Shown here piece after piece: positions 1 through 7,691 of a stretch of 8,912 nt of DNA (position 1 is the stretch's first letter; each line of letters starts with the position of its first letter). This DNA is from Bacteroidota bacterium (GTDB taxonomy: Bacteria; Bacteroidota; Bacteroidia; Chitinophagales; Chitinophagaceae), in the NCBI GenBank assembly GCA_023430465.1, contig JAEZAM010000154.1, positions 1-8,912 on the forward strand. Direction: 5' to 3'. The position numbers and the translations under genes are program-made. The notes beneath the pieces are model-generated. The model did not search any database, had not been told where the DNA came from, and was given only the letters and a program-made list of their open reading frames with translations.

Positions 1-22
1 TGTAGCGATCAGCACCGACGAG

Positions 23-25
23 TAG
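23..25 (+). other. In-frame amber codon inside the caspase domain
   Basis: In the frame of the caspase gene, bases 2-61 read VAISTDE, then TAG, then KEWLRKIRANKQ, running straight into the catalytic strand LLILDAC. Both sides look like caspase-family sequence, so the TAG interrupts a continuous domain rather than marking a real gene end. A single base change (for example TGG to TAG) would explain it. It may be a nonsense mutation that makes the gene a pseudogene, or a sequencing or assembly error close to the edge of the sequence. Confidence 0.7.
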
Positions 26-817
26 AAGGAATGGCTTAGAAAGATCCGCGCAAATAAACAATTGTTGATCCTCGATGCATGCAACAGCGGCCAGGCGGTG
101 CAGGAGCTCCAGGCATTTATCGGCAAACGGGATGTGCCGGCTGATCAGCAGCGTGCATTGGAACACCTTAAAGATAAAACGGGAACATTCATCCTTTGCG
201 CATCAGCAGCAGGCCAGTCTGCCTACGAAACAAGCATGTACAGCCAGGGGCTCTTAACCTACAGCTTGTTGGCTGGGGTTAAATTAGGAACGGGTTTGCG
301 CAACAACCGCTTTATCGATGTGACCAAATGGTTCCAGTTTGCCAGTGATTTTGCAAAAACCCAGGCAAGGGAGTTGGGAGCACGACAGGACCCCCAGATA
401 CTTGGCACTGCGAGCTTTGAAGTAGGCCTTGTAGATAAATCTGTCTCAGATGCGATCAGCCTGCCGATGAAGAAGGTCATTTTCAGAAGATCAAGATTTA
501 TCCAGGATGACGAACTGTTGTCTGATGATCTCGAGTTGTCTGTGCTCATTGATCAGCAATTGACCAGTCTGTCCGAAACATCAAAGGCAAGTCCGCTGGT
601 GTTCGTGCCTGACTTTGTTTCTCCCGATTCATACAGTATCCGCGGCAAATATTCGATAACCGGTAAGCAGATCAATTGCAGGGTTTCGGTATTCCGGGGC
701 AACAAGGAGAGGGTGGATCAGTTTGATTTGACAGGGTCAGTTGAAGACCGCGAGTCGTTTGCCAGGCTCATTGTTGAACGTGTCGGTAAAATGTTAAATA
801 AACAAATAGCGCCATGA
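26..817 (+). CDS. Caspase-like (C14) protease, 3' part with C-terminal TolB/FlgO-like extension; 5' truncated or interrupted
   Basis: This is the C-terminal part of a caspase-fold cysteine protease. The open frame begins after an in-frame TAG at 23-25, and there is no convincing start codon. A TTG at 62 is possible, but it falls inside a core beta-strand, so it is unlikely to be a true start. Numbering from the Leu encoded at 62, strand LLILDAC carries the predicted catalytic Cys (residue 7, codon 80-82), followed by NSGQ. Typical downstream caspase features follow: GTFILCASAAGQSAYE (41-56), GLLTYSLLAG (63-72) and RQDPQILG (108-115). The catalytic His must lie upstream of the window. Residues about 125-250 form an extra domain whose pattern (LVFVPDF, then SIRGKYSITGKQINCRVSVF) resembles the N-terminal beta-rich fold of TolB/FlgO-like proteins; this match is tentative. 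The stop codon overlaps the next start as ATGA. The family call is firm; whether the gene is intact is not. Confidence 0.85.
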   Translation, partial: KEWLRKIRANKQLLILDACNSGQAVQELQAFIGKRDVPADQQRALEHLKDKTGTFILCASAAGQSAYETSMYSQGLLTYSLLAGVKLGTGLRNNRFIDVTKWFQFASDFAKTQARELGARQDPQILGTASFEVGLVDKSVSDAISLPMKKVIFRRSRFIQDDELLSDDLELSVLIDQQLTSLSETSKASPLVFVPDFVSPDSYSIRGKYSITGKQINCRVSVFRGNKERVDQFDLTGSVEDRESFARLIVERVGKMLNKQIAP

Positions 818-1782
818 ATACTTTCAAAATGTTCGGGTTGATAGTGACCTGTATTTTCCTCCTGGCCGGGTGTGCGGCCTCGCGGCTGGGATCGGCCGCA
901 AAGGAAGAGGCGATGGACATCACGGTCGCGGAGAACAGCAATGTGGTGAACCCCGACCGACTCGTGGCTCAGCAGATACCCACGATGCATGAACGTGCGA
1001 TGGCATCCCGGGGCGAAGGCAGGGGTTTATTGGCACCGCTGGCAGGTAACCTCGTTTCCCTGGCAAGCAGTTCAGTGAAAAAGATCATCGCGAACGATAA
1101 GAAGAAGTACGGTGCAACGTATGAGTTCGGTCTTACCGACCTCTACTTTTATGATCAGCTTTCAGAAGAAGGTCCGTTTGATCCCGTTGGCTTGCAGTTC
1201 AGCGGCTTCAAACTCATCCGGACATTCCAGGATAAATCGGGGAAGACGGACACGGCTTTGGTTGTGGATCTCGGCATCGATACAACCAACATTGCCGAGG
1301 TGATCAATAACTCGGTATTTCGGCTTCGTGTGAAATCATTTGATCTTCGATATGCAAAAGCAAAGGTGGCGAAAGGGACTAAGGATAAGAAGCTCAACAT
1401 GGATATCGAAGTGATTTTCACCAGCTCCTATGTCGGCGCAGACGGGTTGATCAGTGAAAAGGTCACGCTTGGAAAATTTTACCTGCTGTTGCGTGATATG
1501 CCGCTGGACCGGTCCCAGCCTGGTTATGCAGCCTATTACAATAGTCTGTCAGACAGCCTGCTTACGGGGAAATCTTTTATTGTCCCACGTTCTGTTGGAC
1601 ACTACAGAAATACGATTGGCGAAATGCGGCAGGCATTCAGCCGTGGGGCATATTCGATCGAGGTGAAAGTAAAGGAAAGCTCGAGGAACAATTTTGTCAC
1701 CCGCATGCTATTCGAGAACGCAAACATGATCATCGACGCTTCAAGCAGTGGACTTAAATCGAAGTTGAGCAAAAAATTATAA
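814..1782 (+). CDS. Putative lipoprotein of unknown function (322 aa)
   Basis: A predicted exported lipoprotein. The N-terminus has a hydrophobic stretch (residues 6-18) ending in a lipobox, LLAGC, so lipidation at Cys20 by the Lgt/LspA pathway is expected. The residues after the Cys (AASRLGSA) have no acidic cluster of the kind reported as a surface-export signal in some Bacteroidota, so a periplasm-facing anchor is more likely; this is weak inference. The mature part has a Ser/Ala-rich and charged linker (about 21-100), then a beta-rich region of about 100-230 with alternating hydrophobic residues (for example TALVVDLGID, FRLRVKSFDLRY, KFYLLLRDM), then a mixed region to the end. I recognise no family. 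The start is set by the lipobox and by the ATGA overlap with the caspase gene; its stop overlaps the next ATG by one base, so translational coupling on both sides is likely. Confidence 0.85.
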   Translation: MNTFKMFGLIVTCIFLLAGCAASRLGSAAKEEAMDITVAENSNVVNPDRLVAQQIPTMHERAMASRGEGRGLLAPLAGNLVSLASSSVKKIIANDKKKYGATYEFGLTDLYFYDQLSEEGPFDPVGLQFSGFKLIRTFQDKSGKTDTALVVDLGIDTTNIAEVINNSVFRLRVKSFDLRYAKAKVAKGTKDKKLNMDIEVIFTSSYVGADGLISEKVTLGKFYLLLRDMPLDRSQPGYAAYYNSLSDSLLTGKSFIVPRSVGHYRNTIGEMRQAFSRGAYSIEVKVKESSRNNFVTRMLFENANMIIDASSSGLKSKLSKKL

Positions 1783-3029
1783 TGGGTACAGCAAAGAAAA
1801 TATTACTCAGCATCCTCAGTGGGACGGCTATCCTGATAATAAGCTGGAAGTACCAGAACTATGACTATTCCCTGTCGGTAGAGGATGGATTTATCAAAAA
1901 GATGTTTTGGGCAAAGGATTACATTTATTCGGCTCCTTCCCGCGCTGCTGCAAATTTTGTTTTCATAAATACCGGTAAAGACCTGGCCCTTATAGAAGAT
2001 ACGATGGATTATGGCGTTGTTGCGGTTTCCGATCGGGAAAAGCTGTACAGGTTCCTGTCGGAACTCGACAACTATCCTGGTAAAGCGTTGTTCAATGTGA
2101 TCGACCTGCAATTTTATTATCCGTATAGTAAGGAGCCGCTGATGGATAGCCTGTTGAACAGCCTGGTGGCGGGCAGACAAAATATCCTGATACCAATTTT
2201 GAAGTCGTCCAATGGAGAATATCGTCAGCCTTTGTATAACGCGCAGTATGCGTACTCAGACTATCGCACCTTTGGTTCATCCTTCAACAAGTTCAGGTTG
2301 ATGAACCAGGAGCGGATTTCCTCCATTCCAGTAAGACTCCATGAGTACATTACGAAGTCAACATACAAAGACCACTGGTTTTTCCCGACATGCGACGGGC
2401 GGCTTTGTTTATCAGCACTGTGGCCAAACTATTACCTGCGAAACAGCGACATCAATGGGTTGAACTATGAAACGGAGCTGGGAAATATTGCACAGGATCA
2501 ACCCCGGCGGTCGAAGGGAAATGTTTCGGCTGAGTATTATAATATTGGGGAGTTATTGTTCGATATGGATGCCGACCGCGCGAAGTATGCCCGGTTCTTT
2601 GACGATAAGATCGTGATCATCGGCAATTTCCAGGAGGACATGCACTCCACGCCTGTCGGCAAAATGGCCGGTCCGGTGCTGTTGGCAAACATTTTCCTTT
2701 CCTTGCTGAATGGACAGCACATTGTCAGCTACTGGATGATCGGGTTCCTGCTTGCTGCTTTTTCAGGCCTGAGCTATATTGCCTGGTTCAGACGGATGCC
2801 GGAGCTCAAATTCCGCTTCAGGTTTTTATTTTCTTCTTACCTCGTGAAATTTATCCGCGGCTATGTTTCCTATTTCGGCTGCATGTTCCTGTTATCGATA
2901 CTTGTTTTATGGTTGTTCAATGTGCAGGTCGCGCTATTTCTCCCATCGTTGATCTTTACCACCATCGAATATATACGTTTAAAAAAATACAAGGATCCTC
3001 CGTTGCCAAAGGCGGTTCCCTCTACGTAG
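1782..3029 (+). CDS. CHASE2-domain membrane sensor lacking an output domain (415 aa)
   Basis: CHASE2 is an extracytoplasmic sensor domain, normally joined to cyclases, kinases or GGDEF enzymes. One N-terminal transmembrane helix (about 5-21) is followed by a large periplasmic region of about 22-315. Its end matches the conserved CHASE2 tail: FFDDKIVIIGNF (272-283), then a STPVGKMAGP turn (289-298), then ANIFLSLLNG (302-311), directly before the membrane. Three C-terminal hydrophobic helices follow (about 316-336, 361-379 and 381-398), and only a short basic/proline tail remains. No catalytic domain is present, so signalling must pass through a partner. Cys204 and Cys209, in FPTCDGRLC, could form a periplasmic disulfide. 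The start ATG overlaps the preceding TAA (TAATG), and the next gene starts one base after the stop. The domain call rests on pattern recognition of the C-terminal half; the N-terminal half is divergent. Confidence 0.8.
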   Translation: MGTAKKILLSILSGTAILIISWKYQNYDYSLSVEDGFIKKMFWAKDYIYSAPSRAAANFVFINTGKDLALIEDTMDYGVVAVSDREKLYRFLSELDNYPGKALFNVIDLQFYYPYSKEPLMDSLLNSLVAGRQNILIPILKSSNGEYRQPLYNAQYAYSDYRTFGSSFNKFRLMNQERISSIPVRLHEYITKSTYKDHWFFPTCDGRLCLSALWPNYYLRNSDINGLNYETELGNIAQDQPRRSKGNVSAEYYNIGELLFDMDADRAKYARFFDDKIVIIGNFQEDMHSTPVGKMAGPVLLANIFLSLLNGQHIVSYWMIGFLLAAFSGLSYIAWFRRMPELKFRFRFLFSSYLVKFIRGYVSYFGCMFLLSILVLWLFNVQVALFLPSLIFTTIEYIRLKKYKDPPLPKAVPST

Positions 3030-3030
3030 T

Positions 3031-6000
3031 ATGCGGTTGTTAATTACCATATGGTTCATTTCAACTTCGCTGGCTGGTGCTGCGCAACCTGAGTCACCGT
3101 TGCAACTGATCAGCCGGTATACCTTGCAAATACAGCGTGATCCAGCTAACGCTGACGCCTATCTGCAACGAGGAAATGCGTACAATGCCCAGGGCAATTA
3201 TCAGCAGGCGATAGCAGATGCGAATTCAGTTCTGAAATTAGTGCCGACACAGACTGCAGCATTTCGTATACGCGGTTATGCAAACTATTTCCTGAAAAAC
3301 TTTGATTCGGCGGCAGCGGACCTGGGGCGCGTACTTGCCAATAACCCACGCGACACCATGGCCTGGAACTGGCGAGGCAACTGCCATTACTACCTGGAAA
3401 AGCTGTCGCTTGCAGTGGAGGATTACAGCAGTGCGTTGGCGCTTGACCCCACGTATGCGATGGCCTGGTTCAACAGGGGTGAAACGTTGTACTGGATGGA
3501 GAAATACGATGAGGCCATTGGTGATCTTTCTGAAGCAATCACACTCAACCCGGCTTATGTCCGCTCGTGGTATTTACGCGGCATGTGTTATCTGTCACAA
3601 AAGAAATACAAACCGGCAAACAGTGATTTTACTGAGGTGTTAAAAATCGATGCTGTGCATCGGGGTGCGTTGAACGGAAGAGGTCTTGCCTATTTTTATA
3701 GTGCGGAGTACGACGCGGCACTCACTGATTTCTCATCAGCTATACTAAACAATCCCAAAGATGGCAATGCCTGGGTAAACCGGGGAAATCTGTACAAAAA
3801 GACTGGTCGCAATGACCTGGCAGCCCCCGATTTTTCACAGGCCCTGCTGATCGATCCGGATAATGCAGATGCGTTGTTTAGTCTCGGTAACATACAACTG
3901 GCAAGCCATCAGCCACGGTTGGCGGTGGCAAGTTTTACCCAGGTGGTAAAGCTTGATCCTCTGCTGGTGGAGGCATTGGCAAACAGGGCGGAGGCGTTTA
4001 TTCAACTGACCAGGTACGATAGCGCTTTGGCAGATTACAGCGCTGCTGCCAGGCTGAGGCCGGGAGATGTCACGTTGCTATCGGCGAAGGGTATTTGTTT
4101 CCAGAAAATGAACCGGCCCGATTCAGCGGTACGTTATTTTAACGAGGCGATCAGCGTCGATCCATCCTCGGTTGGAGCGTTGGTGGCAAGAGCTAACTTT
4201 TATGCTTCCAGGAATGAACATGCGAATGCGATACAGGATTTCACCCGGGCATTAAACATCGATCCCAAAAGTGAAGAAGCAAGGAACAACAGGGCCAATA
4301 CATTTTATTACCAGGAAAAACATGAACTCGCGGTGAGTGATTACAACCTGGTGCTGATGATCAATCCGTCGAATTTCGCGGCCATGTTAAATCGTGGTAA
4401 TGCGCTGCGGCAGCAAGGGAAGTTGCCGGAGGCTATCAGGGATTTTTCAACTGTTATCAGGAACAAGTATGCTGTTGGTGTGGCATTGAGGCAACGCGGC
4501 GATATTTTCCTCGAGCTGGGAAGTTACGATTCGGCGGCGATGGATTATGATGCGGCACTACGACTGGACCCACGCGACACGATCAGCCTTAACAACAGAG
4601 GGCTGGTCTTTTACAAGACAGGTAAATACGAATCCGCGCTGAAATATTTCTCCGATGTGATTAGTTTGGACCCTGCTCATCTCGTAGCACTCAACAACCG
4701 TGGCAATAGTTATTTCCGCCTGGGAAAATTTGACCTGGCGAAGAAGGACTTTGAGCGCGTACTGAGCATCGATCCCAAAAATGCGGAGGCATTTGATAAT
4801 CGGGGGAATTTGTACTTCAAACTGAAAAAGCTCCAGGAGGCTCTTGACGATTACAATGCCGCGCTTCGTGTGCGGCCGTCGTTCGTCAGCGCGCTCAACA
4901 ATCGAGGCAATGCCTACCTGGAAATTGGTGAGGACCGGTTGGCGATTGCTGACTACACGCGAATATTGGAATTATCCCCGGGTAACATCACCGCCCTCTT
5001 TAATCTTGCCAACCTCTATTTCAAAAAATTCAACTTCGACTCCACGAGATGGTATGCTAATGAAGCGCTAAGGATACATGGACCTCATGCAGCCGCCCTG
5101 AACCTGCGGGCAATGGCGAACTACGCCACCAGCAACCTGGAAGAGGCAGCGTGGGATGTAAATCATGCATTGCGGCTCGATCCAACATTGCAGGAGGCGC
5201 TTAATACGAGAGGAATGATCTACTCCTACCAGGGGGAGTACGATTCAGCACTTTATTTTTTCAACAAAGCCATTCGGACAAACCCGGAATATACCGATGT
5301 CCTAAACAATCGAGGGCTGGTCTATTACAACATGAACCTGTTCGAACTTGCTGCTAAGGACTATGTGAAGGCGCTTGCTGTGAGTCCGGATAATGCCCGT
5401 ATCATGATCAATTTGATGTTGACCTATATAGCGGCAGATGATTTTGAAAATGCCTACAAGTATTACAGTCAATACAGGAGCCGGAAGCTGGCAGGATATA
5501 TGGAGCAACACAAGGCTTTCAACTTTCTGAAAAAATACATTGAAGCCTGTGCGGAACATGTGCGGCTCAGGAATTACAAGGAAGCGCTGCCATTGCTGCT
5601 TTCGGCCATTGAGGAGTACAAACAGGCGAACCAGGACCAGGGAACCAACAGGATGCTGGCTTATGAATACGCCAATGTTATCTACCGGACGGCCTGGGTG
5701 CTGGAGCAACTGGCCCGTATGGAAGAAGCCAGCCAGTATTATCACAAAGCAGCGATATTGAATCCTGGCTTGAAGGGAATCAACACCAGGATAGAAACGG
5801 CGGACCGGAGCTTAGCGAAACGTGCGGAAACAATTCAGCAACCACCGGAGATTCGTTTATTAACACCTGTGCCCACGGGCGAGAAAACAGTAGCGATGGA
5901 AAGTACTGCAGCGGGCGAGGTCTTCGTCAGTGGTATTGTTAAAGCGGCATCGGGAATCCAATGGGTCAAGGTGAACGGGCAGGATGTGACGAGCCTCAAA

Positions 6001-6867
6001 GCGGATGGTTATTTTTCCATTTCCATAAAAAATTCTGCACCGGCGCTAACCATTCAGGCATCAGCAAATAAAGGCGACATCAGCACAGCGACCTGGCAAT
6101 GGCAGACCGCTATGGCACAGGCGGGCGACGCGCTTGATATCATTCCTTTAGATGCGGTGAAGCAGCAGTCGTTTCATGCCGTACTTATCGCCTGCAGCAA
6201 CTATAGTGGAAAATGGAGCAAACTGGCAACGACGATAGATGAAGCGAAAGCCTATAAAAAATTGCTGGTGAGCCGGTATGGGTTCAAAGAGGAAAATGTG
6301 CTTGAGTTGTATGATAAGGAATATGTGGAGATACTTTCGGGGCTTTACGGAAAGTTGCAGTCGCTTGGTGAGTCAGATAATCTTGTCATACTCTTTGCGG
6401 GGCATGGCACTTACCGCGAGACAGCTACCGAGTTGATCGGTTATTGGGTTCCATTGAATGCAAAATCGCCGGAGATCGATTATATATCCAACAAGAAGCT
6501 TGACGAACTTATATCGGGTAGCAGTGCGAGGCATATCCTGATGATGTCCGATGCGTGTTACAGTGCCACGATGCGCGGTGGTGGGTTGGACCAGGATAAG
6601 ATCATCCCGAAGAAACATGAGTTCAATTATAAGAGCAGGCAGATATTTACGAGTGGTGGTGTCGAAAAAGTGCCGGAGCAAAGTGTATTTATAAAAATGG
6701 TGATGAAGGCGCTGGAGGAGAATGATGAAAAATATCTTTCCATCAAAGTTTTATATAACCTGATTTTCAATGGGGTCAAAAGCCAGACGAACAATGAGCC
6801 GGAACTCAACAGGTTTGGCAAAGACGGCAATGAGGGCGGACAATTTTATTTTATCAGAGCAAATTGA
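3031..6867 (+). CDS. Exported TPR-array / Ig-like / caspase-like protease (1278 aa)
   Basis: A large predicted periplasmic or surface cysteine protease. A signal peptide (about 1-18, hydrophobic LLITIWFISTSLAG, Ala-X-Ala-type cleavage) is followed by 22 gapless 34-residue TPRs at 39-786, most ending in Asp-Pro or Asn-Pro with recurring NNRGN motifs. Degenerate TPR-like helices follow at 787-930. An Ig-like beta-sandwich lies at about 938-1025 (PPEIRLLTPVP, then IQWVKVNGQDV and DGYFSISI). The caspase-like domain is about 1048-1278: FHAVLIACSNY opens it, the catalytic His is H1125 in LFAGHG, and the catalytic Cys is C1176 in MSDACYSA. YWVPLNA, SRQIFTSGG and the GNEGGQFYFI end are typical of this C14 subfamily. 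Both catalytic residues are present, so activity is expected. The TPR solenoid probably binds partners or regulates access to the protease. The gene starts one base after the CHASE2 stop and ends four bases before the FecR-like gene. Confidence 0.93.
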   Translation: MRLLITIWFISTSLAGAAQPESPLQLISRYTLQIQRDPANADAYLQRGNAYNAQGNYQQAIADANSVLKLVPTQTAAFRIRGYANYFLKNFDSAAADLGRVLANNPRDTMAWNWRGNCHYYLEKLSLAVEDYSSALALDPTYAMAWFNRGETLYWMEKYDEAIGDLSEAITLNPAYVRSWYLRGMCYLSQKKYKPANSDFTEVLKIDAVHRGALNGRGLAYFYSAEYDAALTDFSSAILNNPKDGNAWVNRGNLYKKTGRNDLAAPDFSQALLIDPDNADALFSLGNIQLASHQPRLAVASFTQVVKLDPLLVEALANRAEAFIQLTRYDSALADYSAAARLRPGDVTLLSAKGICFQKMNRPDSAVRYFNEAISVDPSSVGALVARANFYASRNEHANAIQDFTRALNIDPKSEEARNNRANTFYYQEKHELAVSDYNLVLMINPSNFAAMLNRGNALRQQGKLPEAIRDFSTVIRNKYAVGVALRQRGDIFLELGSYDSAAMDYDAALRLDPRDTISLNNRGLVFYKTGKYESALKYFSDVISLDPAHLVALNNRGNSYFRLGKFDLAKKDFERVLSIDPKNAEAFDNRGNLYFKLKKLQEALDDYNAALRVRPSFVSALNNRGNAYLEIGEDRLAIADYTRILELSPGNITALFNLANLYFKKFNFDSTRWYANEALRIHGPHAAALNLRAMANYATSNLEEAAWDVNHALRLDPTLQEALNTRGMIYSYQGEYDSALYFFNKAIRTNPEYTDVLNNRGLVYYNMNLFELAAKDYVKALAVSPDNARIMINLMLTYIAADDFENAYKYYSQYRSRKLAGYMEQHKAFNFLKKYIEACAEHVRLRNYKEALPLLLSAIEEYKQANQDQGTNRMLAYEYANVIYRTAWVLEQLARMEEASQYYHKAAILNPGLKGINTRIETADRSLAKRAETIQQPPEIRLLTPVPTGEKTVAMESTAAGEVFVSGIVKAASGIQWVKVNGQDVTSLKADGYFSISIKNSAPALTIQASANKGDISTATWQWQTAMAQAGDALDIIPLDAVKQQSFHAVLIACSNYSGKWSKLATTIDEAKAYKKLLVSRYGFKEENVLELYDKEYVEILSGLYGKLQSLGESDNLVILFAGHGTYRETATELIGYWVPLNAKSPEIDYISNKKLDELISGSSARHILMMSDACYSATMRGGGLDQDKIIPKKHEFNYKSRQIFTSGGVEKVPEQSVFIKMVMKALEENDEKYLSIKVLYNLIFNGVKSQTNNEPELNRFGKDGNEGGQFYFIRAN
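3145..5388 (+). repeat. 22 tandem TPR units of 34 codons (102 bp)
   Basis: The coding sequence holds 22 consecutive TPR units spanning exactly 22 x 102 bases. All boundaries stay in register apart from one 33-residue unit (SNFA...) followed by one of 35 (YAVG...). Units share the small-Gly-Tyr-Ala-Pro TPR pattern and are well diverged at the DNA level, which suggests an old expansion. Short exact matches keep the 102-bp phase: ATCGATCCCAAAA at 4258 and 4768 (510 bases apart) and CACGCGACAC at 3347 and 4571 (1224 bases apart). A 23rd, weaker unit begins at 5389. Confidence 0.9.
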
Positions 6868-6871
6868 CAAT

Positions 6872-7684
6872 ATGAAGTCGATCCTTGTTTTCCTGCTGAC
6901 GCTGGTTGTGGCTAATGCAGCAGTTGCGCAGTACACCGTTACCAAGGTAAATGGTCATGTGATCAATAAAACCACGGGCATACCGCTTGCGCCAGGTGCC
7001 AGGCTGAGAGATGAGGACATACTGGAGTTTTCGTCGGCCAACGACATGGTGCGGGTGATTGTATCCGGTAAAGGTGTCTATGTGATCACTCCGGGGCCCA
7101 GAAAAGGCGATGGTGAAAGCGTGATTGTGGAGATGCTGAAATCTGCTTTGAAGATAAAATCAAAGGAGGGGTACCTCAGCGGAAGGTCCGGTGAGGAGGA
7201 AATGATACCGCAGGTGCTGGAGGTGAATGCGGAAGCCAATAATCGCATCGTGGTGACAGCAATGAACAAGTATTTGTTTGATCCGGCCGTGTTTGATGTA
7301 AAGAATGGTGGGCGCTTTTTTCTGCAAACGGAGCTACCGGGTGCGCAACCCCGGATTAAACCCTTGTTGAGCATTGACGACACCCTGGTGATCAGGGCGG
7401 CGGATTTCGATACAAATATTACTGCTATCTATAAGATCGGTTTTTTCAATAAGCAAAAGAACAGCAGCCAGTCGCTTGCGGAGGTCATTCCGGCGATTGA
7501 CACGACGGGCGAGATGGAAAAGATCATTGGGGTGATCATTGCCAACGGGGGTGTTGCTGATAAAGAGGCCCTCTTCAAAATAACTTATGAGGAGGTGTAT
7601 GAGGCGATCGGGAAGCCGCCTTCCATTCTTTTCCGTGAGCAGTTTGAACAGCAGTATGCAGGTGTAAAACAGGCAAAAAAATAA
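6872..7684 (+). CDS. Exported protein with FecR-like N-terminal domain (270 aa)
   Basis: The start at 6872 is chosen because it gives a textbook signal peptide, MKSILVFLLTLVVANAAVAQ, with cleavage expected after AVA or after Gln20. An in-frame ATG at 6770 would overlap the TPR-caspase gene by about 100 bases and place a charged, non-hydrophobic stretch before the signal. The mature N-terminus (21-75) has the FecR-type pattern: TVTKVNGHVINKTTGIPLAPG, then LRDEDILEFSS, then MVRVIVSGKGVYVI. It reads as a small beta-rich domain of the kind found in FecR-like proteins, many of which have no link to iron or sigma factors. The rest (about 85-270) includes a second beta-rich block, DTLVIRAADFDTNITAIYKIGFF, and a helical, charged C-terminus; I recognise no family there. 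No transmembrane helix follows the signal, so a soluble periplasmic protein is likely. Gaps of four and seven bases to its neighbours support co-transcription. Confidence 0.75.
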   Translation: MKSILVFLLTLVVANAAVAQYTVTKVNGHVINKTTGIPLAPGARLRDEDILEFSSANDMVRVIVSGKGVYVITPGPRKGDGESVIVEMLKSALKIKSKEGYLSGRSGEEEMIPQVLEVNAEANNRIVVTAMNKYLFDPAVFDVKNGGRFFLQTELPGAQPRIKPLLSIDDTLVIRAADFDTNITAIYKIGFFNKQKNSSQSLAEVIPAIDTTGEMEKIIGVIIANGGVADKEALFKITYEEVYEAIGKPPSILFREQFEQQYAGVKQAKK

Positions 7685-7691
7685 TACTGTT

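Noticed and set aside
3302..3643. Plus-strand 113-codon frame within the TPR region
   Set aside because: It is an alternate-frame reading of the TPR repeats, with Trp/Arg-rich composition typical of a shadow frame.
3145..5388. Recent DNA-level tandem duplication within the TPR array
   Set aside because: The 102-bp units share phase and short matches only; no adjacent units are close to identical, so a recent expansion is not supported.
5302..5745. Minus-strand open frame of 147 codons inside the TPR-caspase gene
   Set aside because: It lies opposite strongly conserved TPR coding sequence and its translation shows no recognisable domain; the same applies to the minus-strand frame at 7334-7804.
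6770..6871. Upstream in-frame ATG that would extend the FecR-like protein by 34 residues
   Set aside because: The extension overlaps the conserved end of the caspase domain, is charged, and would bury a clean signal peptide that begins at 6872.
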